IMG/VR virus record: IMGVR_UViG_3300013021_000005
Location: 1-40,912 of that record
DNA: 40,912 nt
Strand: one strand, 5' to 3'
Source of the DNA: a virus
Made by a program: the position numbers and the translations under genes. Below the pieces are notes generated by a model. It did no database searches. It saw only the letters and a list, made by a program, of their open reading frames with translations, and was not told the origin of the DNA. Positions 7,563 to 15,755 of this stretch are shown here, one piece after another (position 1 is the stretch's first letter; every line of letters starts with the position of its first letter).

Positions 7563-8000
7563 TTATTTCTTATATTTAATACTTATACCTAGATCATTAT
7601 TTGGAAAATTATTTCCTGCTTTCTGTAAATATCCATATATTTGAGATTTACTAAACTTTAGTAACTCTTCTGCACAACTTTTATTTTTAAATTCAGCTAT
7701 TTTATTACCTAATATATCATATATTTCTATAGGCGTAGCATTGTATTTTGTATTATACTTTTTCAATAGTGGATTATGATGTATTTTAAATATTCTTTTT
7801 ACCTCGTCTCTACCCAATCTTTCTAAGGTTGCAACTGTATTATCTGGTAATACATGGTAATTTTTACTAATAAATAAAGGTGTTTTTCCTTTGTGTTTAT
7901 TAAAATATTTTCTTCTCAACTCTGAAACAGAATTATATTTACCTAAATATTTTCCATTGCTATCGTATTGATAACATTTAATTTTTTCTCTACCTGCCAT
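7563..8000 (-). CDS. Protein with two NUMOD1-like repeats
   Basis: 145 aa. Two segments share the NUMOD1-like pattern (Y-x-G-x3-x-F/Y-x-S-x-x-A/E): CYQYDSNGKYLGKYNSVSEL near the N-terminus and EIYDILGNKIAEFKNKSCAE near residue 95. NUMOD1 modules are DNA-binding helices found on homing endonucleases, including the intron endonuclease in this window. No HNH or GIY-YIG nuclease motif is visible, so it may be a stand-alone regulator or the remnant of a homing endonuclease. Confidence 0.55.
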   Translation of the reverse strand: MAGREKIKCYQYDSNGKYLGKYNSVSELRRKYFNKHKGKTPLFISKNYHVLPDNTVATLERLGRDEVKRIFKIHHNPLLKKYNTKYNATPIEIYDILGNKIAEFKNKSCAEELLKFSKSQIYGYLQKAGNNFPNNDLGISIKYKK

Positions 8001-8002
8001 AT

Positions 8003-8557
8003 CTAATCAATTAAATCATCAAAATTAGTCCAACCTTTATCTTTACAAATTAATACTAACCCCCCTATTAAATCTGCTACATCATTTTTACGTAACTCGG
8101 TTGAGTTCTGCACCCTTGCTAACTTTTCATCCAACCTAGCACCATAATTATGATGCTTAGCAAATATATCTAACGGCTTTAATGCACTATTACCATAAGC
8201 TTTATCTTTAGCTTCTTGCATACGTAACAAGCTGTTGTATATGCTTTTAAAGTCATTATAGGGTTCTTTATAGTCTCTACAATTAATGTCTGATAACCCG
8301 AAATTAAAATGCTTAGGTGCAGGCCCTATATTTGTGCTAAAAGATAGTTGGTCGTGTTCATTCCAGTATATTTCATCAATGGTAATATATTTTCGACCCA
8401 TCATATATTTATCTAGTACTATTTTATCTCCTAAACTAAATATTTTACCATCACTCATTCTCATTACACTCTTAATATCTAATACATCTTTAGGAGTATA
8501 ACCTATAAACCTTCTACCTGGAACATATTCTGATTCCAATATCTTATAATTTACCAT
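8003..8557 (-). CDS. DUF1599/nucleotide-modification-associated (Nmad1-like) protein
   Basis: 184 aa. The C-terminal half carries AKDKAYGNSALKPLDIF, then ARLDEKLARVQN and LRKNDVADLIG. This KxxxYGxS ... RLxxKLxRI ... RKND-DL pattern is found in phage proteins grouped with nucleotide or DNA modification genes. The N-terminal 100 residues look beta-rich and unrelated. A role in controlling base composition would suit the neighbouring polymerase and thymidylate genes, but the biochemistry of the family is unclear. ATG 8557 preferred over a TTG one codon upstream. Confidence 0.5.
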   Translation of the reverse strand: MVNYKILESEYVPGRRFIGYTPKDVLDIKSVMRMSDGKIFSLGDKIVLDKYMMGRKYITIDEIYWNEHDQLSFSTNIGPAPKHFNFGLSDINCRDYKEPYNDFKSIYNSLLRMQEAKDKAYGNSALKPLDIFAKHHNYGARLDEKLARVQNSTELRKNDVADLIGGLVLICKDKGWTNFDDLID

Positions 8558-8735
8558 CAATAATATCTTTTAATTTATTAATACAGGCCAAATAACCATC
8601 TTTATAGCCTCTACTGAACAGTAACTGCTCTTTCTCTGATTTATGCCTTAAATCAAGCTCTTTTACATTATTTTGGGGTATATCCTCATACTCTCTTACT
8701 AATCTATATATCTTACCTATAGTTTTAATGTCCAT
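8544..8735 (-). CDS. Hypothetical protein, 63 aa
   Basis: Basic, probably helical protein (IYRLVREYEDIPQNN, KEQLLFSRGYKDGYLACINKL). Overlaps the end of the polymerase gene by 11 nt and the next gene by 14 nt, so it is translated as part of the polymerase operon. Function unknown. Confidence 0.6.
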   Translation of the reverse strand: MDIKTIGKIYRLVREYEDIPQNNVKELDLRHKSEKEQLLFSRGYKDGYLACINKLKDIIDGKL

Positions 8736-9612
8736 TGTTTATTACATCAATTATTTTATAACATTCTCTAATATAATAATCTTTATTAATATTATTACTA
8801 TGATAGTCTATATCTTTAATTATATTAAGTAATTCACACTTGTATCCAACTTCTAAATTTGTTTCACGATCTTTTTCAACTAGTACATCTTCTATAAAGT
8901 GAAACATATCTAGCTGATTAGGATTTTGCTTACGATATTTTTCTAATCTATCAGCCTTGTATGTACCATCTGAATTTTTTAATGCTGGCATTACTTTAAT
9001 TAAATCAATACCATCTTTAGCAATATAATATCTATTATTCTTCTGTAATGGTTTATCTACATTATTCTTTCTTGCTACTAATTTGTTTTTACCAGTAGCT
9101 CTACCTCTTTTACAGAAGTCTAATATACCATAGTTTTTAATTGGTTTATCTGGATTATTAGTAGTGTAGTTTTTACCTGACAAATGATTAGATATAGTAT
9201 TTACAATAGGTTTATTATTAATATAATATTCAGATAATGCTAATGGTACAATTCGCATTGAATGATTTTTATGCCATGCTCTATCTATTTCAAATGCACC
9301 TTTGTATTTAATCTTACCATTATCGTATACTGCTAAATAATTATTTACATCTCTAATAACCATTTTACTATATTCAGCAAACTCCATTTCTAAATGAGTA
9401 TATTCCTCCCATTCTTTAGTAAGTTTTTGAATTACATCAACATCCGATCTATTACATTGTAATGTAAATCCATCAGTGTTACCTTGTAAAAATATTACAG
9501 GTACTGTAAGATATATGGTTTCCAATAACATTGATAATGATAACTGTCCATTTAGTGTAATTCTAAGTAATGATTCAGGGTCATACAAGAAACTATTTTC
9601 ATCATTCATTTT
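8725..9612 (-). CDS. Family B DNA polymerase, exon 2 (C-terminal half)
   Basis: Continues exon 1 in frame: after the predicted splice the first codons are AAA ATG AAT (K-M-N), completing motif B as NGSFG-K. About 44 residues into the exon is NTDG, equivalent to the DTDS motif C with Asp and Ser replaced, flanked by beta-strand-like VPVIFLQG and FTLQ. The rest is the thumb region, with Lys/Arg-rich segments. The spliced protein would be 658 aa, compact for family B. The ATG at 9609 is an internal codon, not a true start. The end overlaps the next gene by 11 nt. Confidence 0.85.
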   Translation of the reverse strand, partial: KMNDENSFLYDPESLLRITLNGQLSLSMLLETIYLTVPVIFLQGNTDGFTLQCNRSDVDVIQKLTKEWEEYTHLEMEFAEYSKMVIRDVNNYLAVYDNGKIKYKGAFEIDRAWHKNHSMRIVPLALSEYYINNKPIVNTISNHLSGKNYTTNNPDKPIKNYGILDFCKRGRATGKNKLVARKNNVDKPLQKNNRYYIAKDGIDLIKVMPALKNSDGTYKADRLEKYRKQNPNQLDMFHFIEDVLVEKDRETNLEVGYKCELLNIIKDIDYHSNNINKDYYIRECYKIIDVINNGH

Positions 9613-9886
9613 CAGTTTGTTAATATGGCTTTTTTAATTACCATTTCTACACTTTCGTTTTTAAGTTATATGTGTAGCTCAGACTATATCATCATCCCAT
9701 TAGGATGTCGGATGTTCGTGGATATATTATATTCTAAACAAGGAAAGTGGTATAACACATCATTTTCCTTAGATGATGGACAATTCTAATCCCACATCCC
9801 ACTTTTACATATTAGTTTACTTATTTACTAATATAACTTATTTAGTTTCAATATCTAGTCGTTGAACCTTCTAGCTTTTTTAAGGG

Positions 9887-10711
9887 CTAGCTTGGCTGCT
9901 GATTGTCCTCTTCAGGGTTTTCCAGCAATTTATCCGATTCCTCTCTAATATTGCTACTAGGAGGGGCTATAAGTTTAAAATAGAGATTTTTATAAGGTTT
10001 TCCAGAGTTATTACTTTTTATAATCCATTGAGATAATAACTGTTTTTCTGAACAACCTTTTAAAGACCCTTTACGAGCAATAATTGGTAAATTATTTTCA
10101 TTAGTTTTAGACCAGTCCTCTAAGTCTTTAGCTGAATTCCATCGACCTAAAAAATTCATATTAATATCATATACGTCAACTTCGGGAAGAGCAGACCTTT
10201 TAGTTGCATTGTCTTTAGATCTATCCCCTTTCCTCTTTTTAGGAACTTTTAAATGATCTGTTGATTTATACTTCTTACCTTTATTCCAAGGTATTTTTCC
10301 TTTTAGCTTTTCCGTACCATTATCTTTCCAGAATCTCTTTATAGCTTCTGTACGTCTAATTATAACTTCTTTAGATACTTTAGGTATTTCTTTAGCTAAA
10401 GGATTAATATTGTACAAATTTTCAATACTATATTTATCAATATAATATTGTTCTCTGTCTAAAACTTTTGACTTATCTTCTATTACTTCAAGTATTTCAA
10501 ACACCATATTATCTTCACCGTGTTTATTCCAACTTCTCTGGAGGTGAATATTATCATGCTTATTATTTTTAAGCATCGAATGATGATGTCTAAATCTTAC
10601 AATAAAAGATTGTCTAGTACTTCCTATGTAGAACATACCAGTAACTAAATTGGTTATTTTATAAATACCAATCTTCTTTAAATTTACCACACTATTACTA
10701 TCAATATTCAT
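9887..10711 (-). CDS. GIY-YIG homing endonuclease of the PolB intron
   Basis: 274 aa. The N-terminal nuclease domain carries GIYKITN and FYIGST (GIY-YIG), an Arg in RFRHH and a catalytic-type Glu in DREQYYIDKY. The C-terminal DNA-binding part contains a NUMOD3-like element (GKIPWNKGKKY) and a NUMOD1-like element (VDVYDINMNFLGRWNSAKDL). It would cut intronless PolB alleles and promote spread of the intron. The TAG stop lies inside an inverted CTAGC/GCTAG just before the P7 strand, so the gene end is embedded in the ribozyme core. A possible own promoter lies 16 nt upstream. Confidence 0.88.
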   Translation of the reverse strand: MNIDSNSVVNLKKIGIYKITNLVTGMFYIGSTRQSFIVRFRHHHSMLKNNKHDNIHLQRSWNKHGEDNMVFEILEVIEDKSKVLDREQYYIDKYSIENLYNINPLAKEIPKVSKEVIIRRTEAIKRFWKDNGTEKLKGKIPWNKGKKYKSTDHLKVPKKRKGDRSKDNATKRSALPEVDVYDINMNFLGRWNSAKDLEDWSKTNENNLPIIARKGSLKGCSEKQLLSQWIIKSNNSGKPYKNLYFKLIAPPSSNIREESDKLLENPEEDNQQPS

Positions 10712-10726
10712 ATTAAAATTTTAATA

Positions 10727-10757
10727 CAAATATAATAAATAATAATGTAAAACGCAA
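10727..10757 (-). promoter_or_regulatory. Possible Bacteroides-type promoter for the intron endonuclease
   Basis: On the minus strand TATATTTG (10727-10734) matches the -7 element TAnnTTTG, and CTTG lies 19 nt upstream, close to the -33 TTTG. It would allow the endonuclease to be made independently of PolB transcription. The match is short and the area is AT-rich. Confidence 0.4.
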
Positions 10758-10799
10758 GTAAATGCGACTTTAATTTAATCTATTATAAACTTTATCTTA

Positions 10800-11888
10800 A
10801 CCAAATGAACCGTTTAATGCTATCTTTAATCCATAGTTCCTAGAATCAGATTTAGGTATAGATTTACGTTTAAAATACATATCTTTATATATATTACTAA
10901 ATGCTTCTCCTAAATGTCTAGGTCTAATATTATTTACAATTGCAAGATTTGGATAAAAACTAGCTACATCAAGATCTAAAATTACTTTATTTTCATCAGA
11001 TTCATATACTCCAGGTTCAATACAACCATGCAGTCCGCCTTGACCATAGTCTATTGTAAAATCACCTAATTTAGCTGAATAATGAAAACTACCTTTAGTA
11101 TCTGTAGTAGTAAATGATTTAATTTTATTTAATAAAGTATTTAGTTCTGGAGTTTGAAACTTAATAATATCCAGTATATACTTGTTAAACTCTAGTTTAT
11201 CTACATAAGTACGCATTTTTTTAAGATCCCACTTATTTATATTCATTTCAGTAGCTAATTTGCTAAGAAATATTTGTTCACCTATTTTAGGATCGTTAGC
11301 ATTTATTAAATCGAGATCGTGTTCTTTTGATAAATCTTGACGTAATATAATCTCATTTTTAGACTCTAGATAAAATTTATGTGTAGCATCCACATCATTT
11401 ATACAGTAATTAATAACATCATTAAAATATTCTAACGGTACTTCTTCTTTATTACCAAATGGTAAATCTTGTACAGTTTCCATTCGCATAGCAATTTCAA
11501 GTGCTTTGAGAGATGTTGCTTTAGCCTTATTATCAAAATGCCATATTTTATATAAATCTAATTGTGGTATTTTTACATCTCTATCTCGTACAGTTGAATA
11601 CTCTAAACTAATTATATAATTGGCATAGTTATGTATTGCTAATATAAGTTCATCAGTATTTTTATATTTATAATAGTTATTAAGTAACCAATGTATTACA
11701 GGATAATCAAATGCAAGATTATTATAACCTATATGTTTTAAACCAGGGGATGATAGGTATTTAATCAACCTATCAACCTGGTTTAATCTATAACTTATTT
11801 CAAATGTATGTATCTGTTTAGTATTAATATCTTTGGCTACTAAACAGAATATGTTGGGAAGTGTTTCTATGTCATATACGTGAATCAT
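10800..11888 (-). CDS. Family B DNA polymerase, exon 1 (exonuclease and palm)
   Basis: 363 codons before the intron. The 3'-5' exonuclease motifs are intact: Exo I YDIE (Asp6, Glu8), Exo II NNLAFD (56-61), Exo III YCIND (161-165). Polymerase motif A is LDLDVASFYPN (about 304-314) and motif B begins KIALNGSFG at the very end, where the intron interrupts it. Read without splicing, the frame meets TAA at 10797-10799, giving a truncated protein. This is the main replicative polymerase of the phage. dUTPase lies 10 nt upstream in the operon. Confidence 0.9.
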
Positions 11889-11898
11889 ATTAAATTAA

Positions 11899-12333
11899 TT
11901 ATTTACCTGTACTACCAAATCCTCCAGAACCTCTATTAGTATCTGATAGTATATTAACAAGATCCCAATTAAATGGTTCAACTTTTTCAAAATAAATCTG
12001 GGCTACTCTGTCTCCCACTTGATATGGGAAGTCATTATCTCCTACATCAATCATATATAGAAATTTAATTTTCCAATTACCTCTATAATCAGAATCAATT
12101 TGAGCAGGACTATTTTGCATAATAAGTTCTGTCTTAGTAATACTACTTCTAGGTACAATAACACCTTTATATCCTTCTGGAATTTCAGTAGCAAACCCTA
12201 GATCTACTTCATACTTACCAAAATCTATTCGTTTAATATCAGCAGCATATACATCCCAACAGGCAGCATATTCGCTACCTTTAGTTGGGGGTATAAAATT
12301 AGTATGTGTTGGTTTAATCTTAATATTTAGCAT
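11899..12333 (-). CDS. dut: dUTPase
   Basis: 144 aa, the usual length of a trimeric dUTPase. All five motifs are present: AACWDVYA (motif 1, Asp27), PRSSI (2), QIDSDYRGNW (3), GDRVAQIYF (4) and the C-terminal RGSGGFGSTG (5). It hydrolyses dUTP to dUMP and pyrophosphate, keeping uracil out of phage DNA and feeding ThyX. It shares the start context AAAACTAATTTATG with the small gene at 12343-12513. Located directly upstream of PolB. Confidence 0.95.
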   Translation of the reverse strand: MLNIKIKPTHTNFIPPTKGSEYAACWDVYAADIKRIDFGKYEVDLGFATEIPEGYKGVIVPRSSITKTELIMQNSPAQIDSDYRGNWKIKFLYMIDVGDNDFPYQVGDRVAQIYFEKVEPFNWDLVNILSDTNRGSGGFGSTGK

Positions 12334-12342
12334 AAATTAGTT

Positions 12343-12513
12343 TTAGTTAACCCTATAATAATCTACTTTACAGTAATGGTCATCATAGCCACAATCCTCT
12401 GCTATAACCCTCTCTATAATTTCCTCTCTAGTAGGTTCTTTATCAAAATCATAGTGAAGTACCATATTTTCTTCGGGCAATCCACTTCTATCTACTTCTA
12501 TACAATATAACAT
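12343..12513 (-). CDS. Small acidic protein, 56 aa
   Basis: A complete frame from ATG 12513 to TAA 12343 with coding character (MLYCIEVDRSGLPEEN, REEIIERVIAEDCGY). It fills the space between dUTPase and the next small gene with 9-nt gaps. Its start is preceded by the same AAAACTAATTT as dUTPase. Function unknown. Confidence 0.6.
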   Translation of the reverse strand: MLYCIEVDRSGLPEENMVLHYDFDKEPTREEIIERVIAEDCGYDDHYCKVDYYRVN

Positions 12514-12522
12514 AAATTAGTT

Positions 12523-12687
12523 TTATAAGTTACCAGTATAATATTCTTCTGTATGATGCTTTTCAATCATAATACGTCTTAATCGTTCTTTTAATACATA
12601 ATCATTTGTCTTATCAATTAAATCTGTAATTGTTTGCCACTCTGTATAAGGTGTATTAATAGCTTCTAGTAATAAATTTTCTTCCAT
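12523..12687 (-). CDS. Small basic/helical protein, 54 aa
   Basis: Complete frame from ATG 12687, 3 nt after the ribonucleotide reductase stop, to TAA 12523. The sequence (MEENLLLEAINTPYTEW, LKERLRRIMIEKHHTEE) looks helical. Function unknown; supported by tight packing in the operon. Confidence 0.6.
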   Translation of the reverse strand: MEENLLLEAINTPYTEWQTITDLIDKTNDYVLKERLRRIMIEKHHTEEYYTGNL

Positions 12688-12690
12688 ATA

Positions 12691-14562
12691 TTAAGATATT
12701 TCGCAATTACCTCCAGAACAAGCTAGTTCCCCTTGCAAATCTGTATTGTCATAAGTTTCTACTACTTTACTTAAATCAATATTATTTAAACTCTCAATAG
12801 CATTATTATATTCCTCTTCTGTACATGATTCAAAGGGTGCTTGTTTATAGCTATGATCTGAATGAGGTAATACAGATATCCCACTATACAAATCCCTATT
12901 AATCCACATCCAATTAGCTACTTCGTCCCATTCATTATCTCGTATAGAAACTGTACAACTTACATTATGCTGATTGTAACCAGTATTAAAACCGGGTTTA
13001 ACCCATTTATCTGTAATAGAATGAACTCTATTTAGTAAATCTAAGGCAGATTCTTCTCTAGTTACAGAGCCCTCTGGTGCTTTTTGAGGTACAGATATAA
13101 CAGCTGTAGTATCTGGATTAAAATAATCATCTTCTAATAATTCAGGGTGATATATACTAAGATAAGTATAAATAGCTTCATTTTTATTAATTCTCATTCT
13201 ACGCCAGTAATACTTATCATGCCAAGCATGTATACCAGATGATGTTCCTAATACTAGACTTGTTGTACCCGCTGGCTTAACAGTTGTTACTCTAGCAGCT
13301 GGTTTAATACCTATCTTGTTAGCAAACTCTTTATTGATTTTAACGGCCAAATCAGCTGCTTCTGAAATATTATAATCAAATACATTCATTGATGCAATAC
13401 CTGTCATAGAAACACCTAATAATGCGTCTTTTTCGCAATTCTTGCGCCAACTGTCCCTCAAGTAATGAAAATCTGTATAGCTTGCTTGTAATGTACCAAT
13501 AATAGTTGCTGCTTTGACTCTGTCATTAAGATCTTTCTGTGATTCTATATTAGAAACGTTGACCTCGGTCAAATTACACATTTGTTCTGATTGTAAACTA
13601 ATTTCATGACACGGATTGAATCCATATTCAGGGTTATTAGTCCACGATATACCCGGCTCTCCACTACCAGAGTTTTTAATATAATCCCATAACTTATAAA
13701 AGTCATCTTTAGTAACTCTAGATCTAACAACTACCGCACTATTATTAGCTCTACCTCTCTGGGGATTAAGCTCCCACCAATTGCCAGTTTTACATGAAAG
13801 CATCTCCCTATTGTCTATTGAGAACAATGCGATTAGCGCTGCACGCCTTATTCCACCCGACAATACTGCATCTGCAATATGACACATTATATCATGTACT
13901 TCCAGTGGAGTTAGTTTAGTACCTTCTTCTTTTGAATCTAGTACTCCCCTAACCTTAATTAGACATTCCTTTAATGGCTGAGGACCAGGCGCTTTACCTC
14001 CACTAGTAATAAGTAGACTCCCTTTAGGTCTAATATCACTGAAATCAAATTGTATAGTAGAACTTATTTTGCCAAAGTAAGATTTCATTAATACTTTAAT
14101 AGAGTCAGCCCAACCTACTATACTATCGCCTATTACATATCTCCTGACCCTATTAGGATTAGGCTTACGTATATCAGGTAATTGCTCTACGTGATGGTCT
14201 TGTACAGAATATCCTACCCCACTCCCACTTAATAATAGAAACATAGTTTCCTGAAAAGCTCTATAGTCATTAATTGCCATAAAACTACAATTATATAACC
14301 TAGCGGGGTTAATTTCTGAAGCTTGTCCAGCAAATTGCATACTCCTCATTGATGGAAGTATTTTTTTATCATATACAAATTGATATGCCCATTTAATATC
14401 ATCTTCTAATTCAGGAAACTTAGATAAATGCATTGACATATTTCTATCTACAATTTCAGACCATGTTTCCCTACGCTCCTCATTAGGCAAATATCTTGCA
14501 TACTTGTTAAAAATAGTAATCTCACTTAAAATCTCTCTACTTCTATCCATATTACTATTCAT
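12691..14562 (-). CDS. Class II (adenosylcobalamin-dependent) ribonucleotide reductase
   Basis: 623 aa. The Cys layout matches the monomeric class II ribonucleoside-triphosphate reductase: YNCSF (Cys92); NPCHE followed by Cys329, giving Cys318, Glu320, Cys329 with the same spacing as the family's 408/410/419; and a C-terminal CSGGNC pair (Cys615, Cys620) with the same 5-residue spacing as 731/736. KPAGTTS and GTSSGIH fit the reductase barrel. It reduces NTPs to dNTPs using a B12 radical, without a small subunit or oxygen. At 623 aa it is shorter than the 739-aa Lactobacillus enzyme. No thioredoxin or glutaredoxin gene is visible nearby. Confidence 0.88.
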   Translation of the reverse strand: MNSNMDRSREILSEITIFNKYARYLPNEERRETWSEIVDRNMSMHLSKFPELEDDIKWAYQFVYDKKILPSMRSMQFAGQASEINPARLYNCSFMAINDYRAFQETMFLLLSGSGVGYSVQDHHVEQLPDIRKPNPNRVRRYVIGDSIVGWADSIKVLMKSYFGKISSTIQFDFSDIRPKGSLLITSGGKAPGPQPLKECLIKVRGVLDSKEEGTKLTPLEVHDIMCHIADAVLSGGIRRAALIALFSIDNREMLSCKTGNWWELNPQRGRANNSAVVVRSRVTKDDFYKLWDYIKNSGSGEPGISWTNNPEYGFNPCHEISLQSEQMCNLTEVNVSNIESQKDLNDRVKAATIIGTLQASYTDFHYLRDSWRKNCEKDALLGVSMTGIASMNVFDYNISEAADLAVKINKEFANKIGIKPAARVTTVKPAGTTSLVLGTSSGIHAWHDKYYWRRMRINKNEAIYTYLSIYHPELLEDDYFNPDTTAVISVPQKAPEGSVTREESALDLLNRVHSITDKWVKPGFNTGYNQHNVSCTVSIRDNEWDEVANWMWINRDLYSGISVLPHSDHSYKQAPFESCTEEEYNNAIESLNNIDLSKVVETYDNTDLQGELACSGGNCEIS

Positions 14563-14586
14563 GTATAAAATTTAGTTTAATTAATA

Positions 14587-15240
14587 TTAATACTCATTTA
14601 GTAATTCTTCAATAATAGGGTGCCTCCAATTAGTAGTCAACTCATAAATATTTATATCATTTATAAGTTTAGATGTTTCACATAATCTCTCGAAACCAGA
14701 GTCTCTCCTATCAATTATACATTGATTTGTATCCCCACAGAATATCATTTGAGAGTTCTTACCAAGTCTAGTAAATAATGCCCTAGTATCATCTCTAGTA
14801 AGATTTTGGGCTTCATCAATAATTACAATTGAATTACTAAATGTTCTTCCTTGTACAAACATTAGAGGTACGATCTCTAAATCACGTTCTTTGATAAGTT
14901 TTTCATAATTTTCAGCACCTTCTATATCAATAATTATTTCTGATATAGGCCGAACCCACGGATCGTATTTTTCTGCTATATCGCCAGGCAAAAAGCCTAC
15001 GTTATGCTCTTTTTTAAAAGCAGTTGGCCTAGTTATAATTATTTTATCAATACCACCATTCTTACGCCCCAGAGCATATTGCTCCAGAGCATAGGTTACA
15101 GCTATTCTAGTTTTACCTGACCCAGCTTTACCTTTTAAACAGCTGATATCACTGGTTTTAATGACTTTCTTAGCCTCATGCTGATCAGGGCTGAGGCTTT
15201 CGTTATACTTTAGAATTGGACCTTTAGGAGTTCTAGCCAT
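14587..15240 (-). CDS. phoH: PhoH-like ATPase
   Basis: 217 aa. Walker A GKAGSGKT (about residues 37-44), TRPTAFKKEHNVGFLPGD (the PhoH-specific segment), Walker B with IVIIDEAQN, FCGDTNQ and a final NWRHP. This arrangement is that of PhoH-family helicase-like ATPases, common in phages. Its role is not settled, but RNA handling is likely in view of RtcB and RNA ligase here. The start overlaps the upstream gene by 8 nt. Confidence 0.92.
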   Translation of the reverse strand: MARTPKGPILKYNESLSPDQHEAKKVIKTSDISCLKGKAGSGKTRIAVTYALEQYALGRKNGGIDKIIITRPTAFKKEHNVGFLPGDIAEKYDPWVRPISEIIIDIEGAENYEKLIKERDLEIVPLMFVQGRTFSNSIVIIDEAQNLTRDDTRALFTRLGKNSQMIFCGDTNQCIIDRRDSGFERLCETSKLINDINIYELTTNWRHPIIEELLNEY

Positions 15241-15727
15241 AAGTTTCTTTAATTAAGTCAATTTTACTACTTAGTTCTACATCTTCTGGGAATTCTGTAA
15301 GATTAAGATATTCTATCCATTCCTTAATTAATTGTGGATCTCTATATACTACCTTACTTATAGTATCATATAGTTGTAATGGGTAATATTTGTAAGTAAA
15401 CTTAATAATCTTTTCCTTACTTGATTCACTAATCTTACTGTATTTACCAGCAATAAACTTATCGTAATCTTCTAGAGACTCTTCTGGTACACTTAATACT
15501 AAGATATATTTAGTATCTGTTTCGGAAAAGTCGGCAAAGATAGGTAAGTTTTTATAGTAATCAAAAAACTCTAGTGTTAAATTATCTTTAAATAAAGTTA
15601 ATACCAATACATAGTCTTTTTCCTTGTACCTTATAAATGTATTTTCTATATTATCCAGAAGTTTTTGCACATTTTCTTGATAATCATATAGAACTAGTGG
15701 TAAAATATAACTCTTTGATTTATTCAT
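15233..15727 (-). CDS. Hypothetical protein, 164 aa
   Basis: Soluble protein alternating beta-like segments (DYVLVLTLFKDNLTLEFF, KYILVLSVPEE) and charged helices. It lies between RtcB and PhoH and overlaps PhoH, so a shared RNA-related function is possible but not shown by any motif. Confidence 0.65.
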   Translation of the reverse strand: MNKSKSYILPLVLYDYQENVQKLLDNIENTFIRYKEKDYVLVLTLFKDNLTLEFFDYYKNLPIFADFSETDTKYILVLSVPEESLEDYDKFIAGKYSKISESSKEKIIKFTYKYYPLQLYDTISKVVYRDPQLIKEWIEYLNLTEFPEDVELSSKIDLIKETYG

Positions 15728-15755
15728 ACGCCTCTTCCAACTTCACAATTAAATA

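Larger units (their letters stand above)
9613..10799 (-). ncRNA. Group I self-splicing intron in PolB
   Basis: Exon 1 ends in T (GGT) and the intron ends in G (AACTG), the expected 5' U and omega-G of a group I intron; joining 10800 to 9612 keeps the frame. The conserved core is visible near the 3' end: GTTCAACGACTAGA (9854-9867) and GATATAGTCTGAGC (about 9677-9690). GACTA at 9856-9860 pairs with TAGTC at 9682-9686 as P7. CTACAC/GTGTAG near 9650-9677 forms a P9-like hairpin. The core resembles group IA. The 1187-nt intron holds a GIY-YIG endonuclease gene. I could not assign the P1 guide sequence with confidence. Confidence 0.9.

Noticed and set aside
9616-9886. A separate small gene between PolB exon 2 and the endonuclease
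   Set aside because: The stretch is occupied by group I core elements (P7, P9-like stem) and has no sensible frame.
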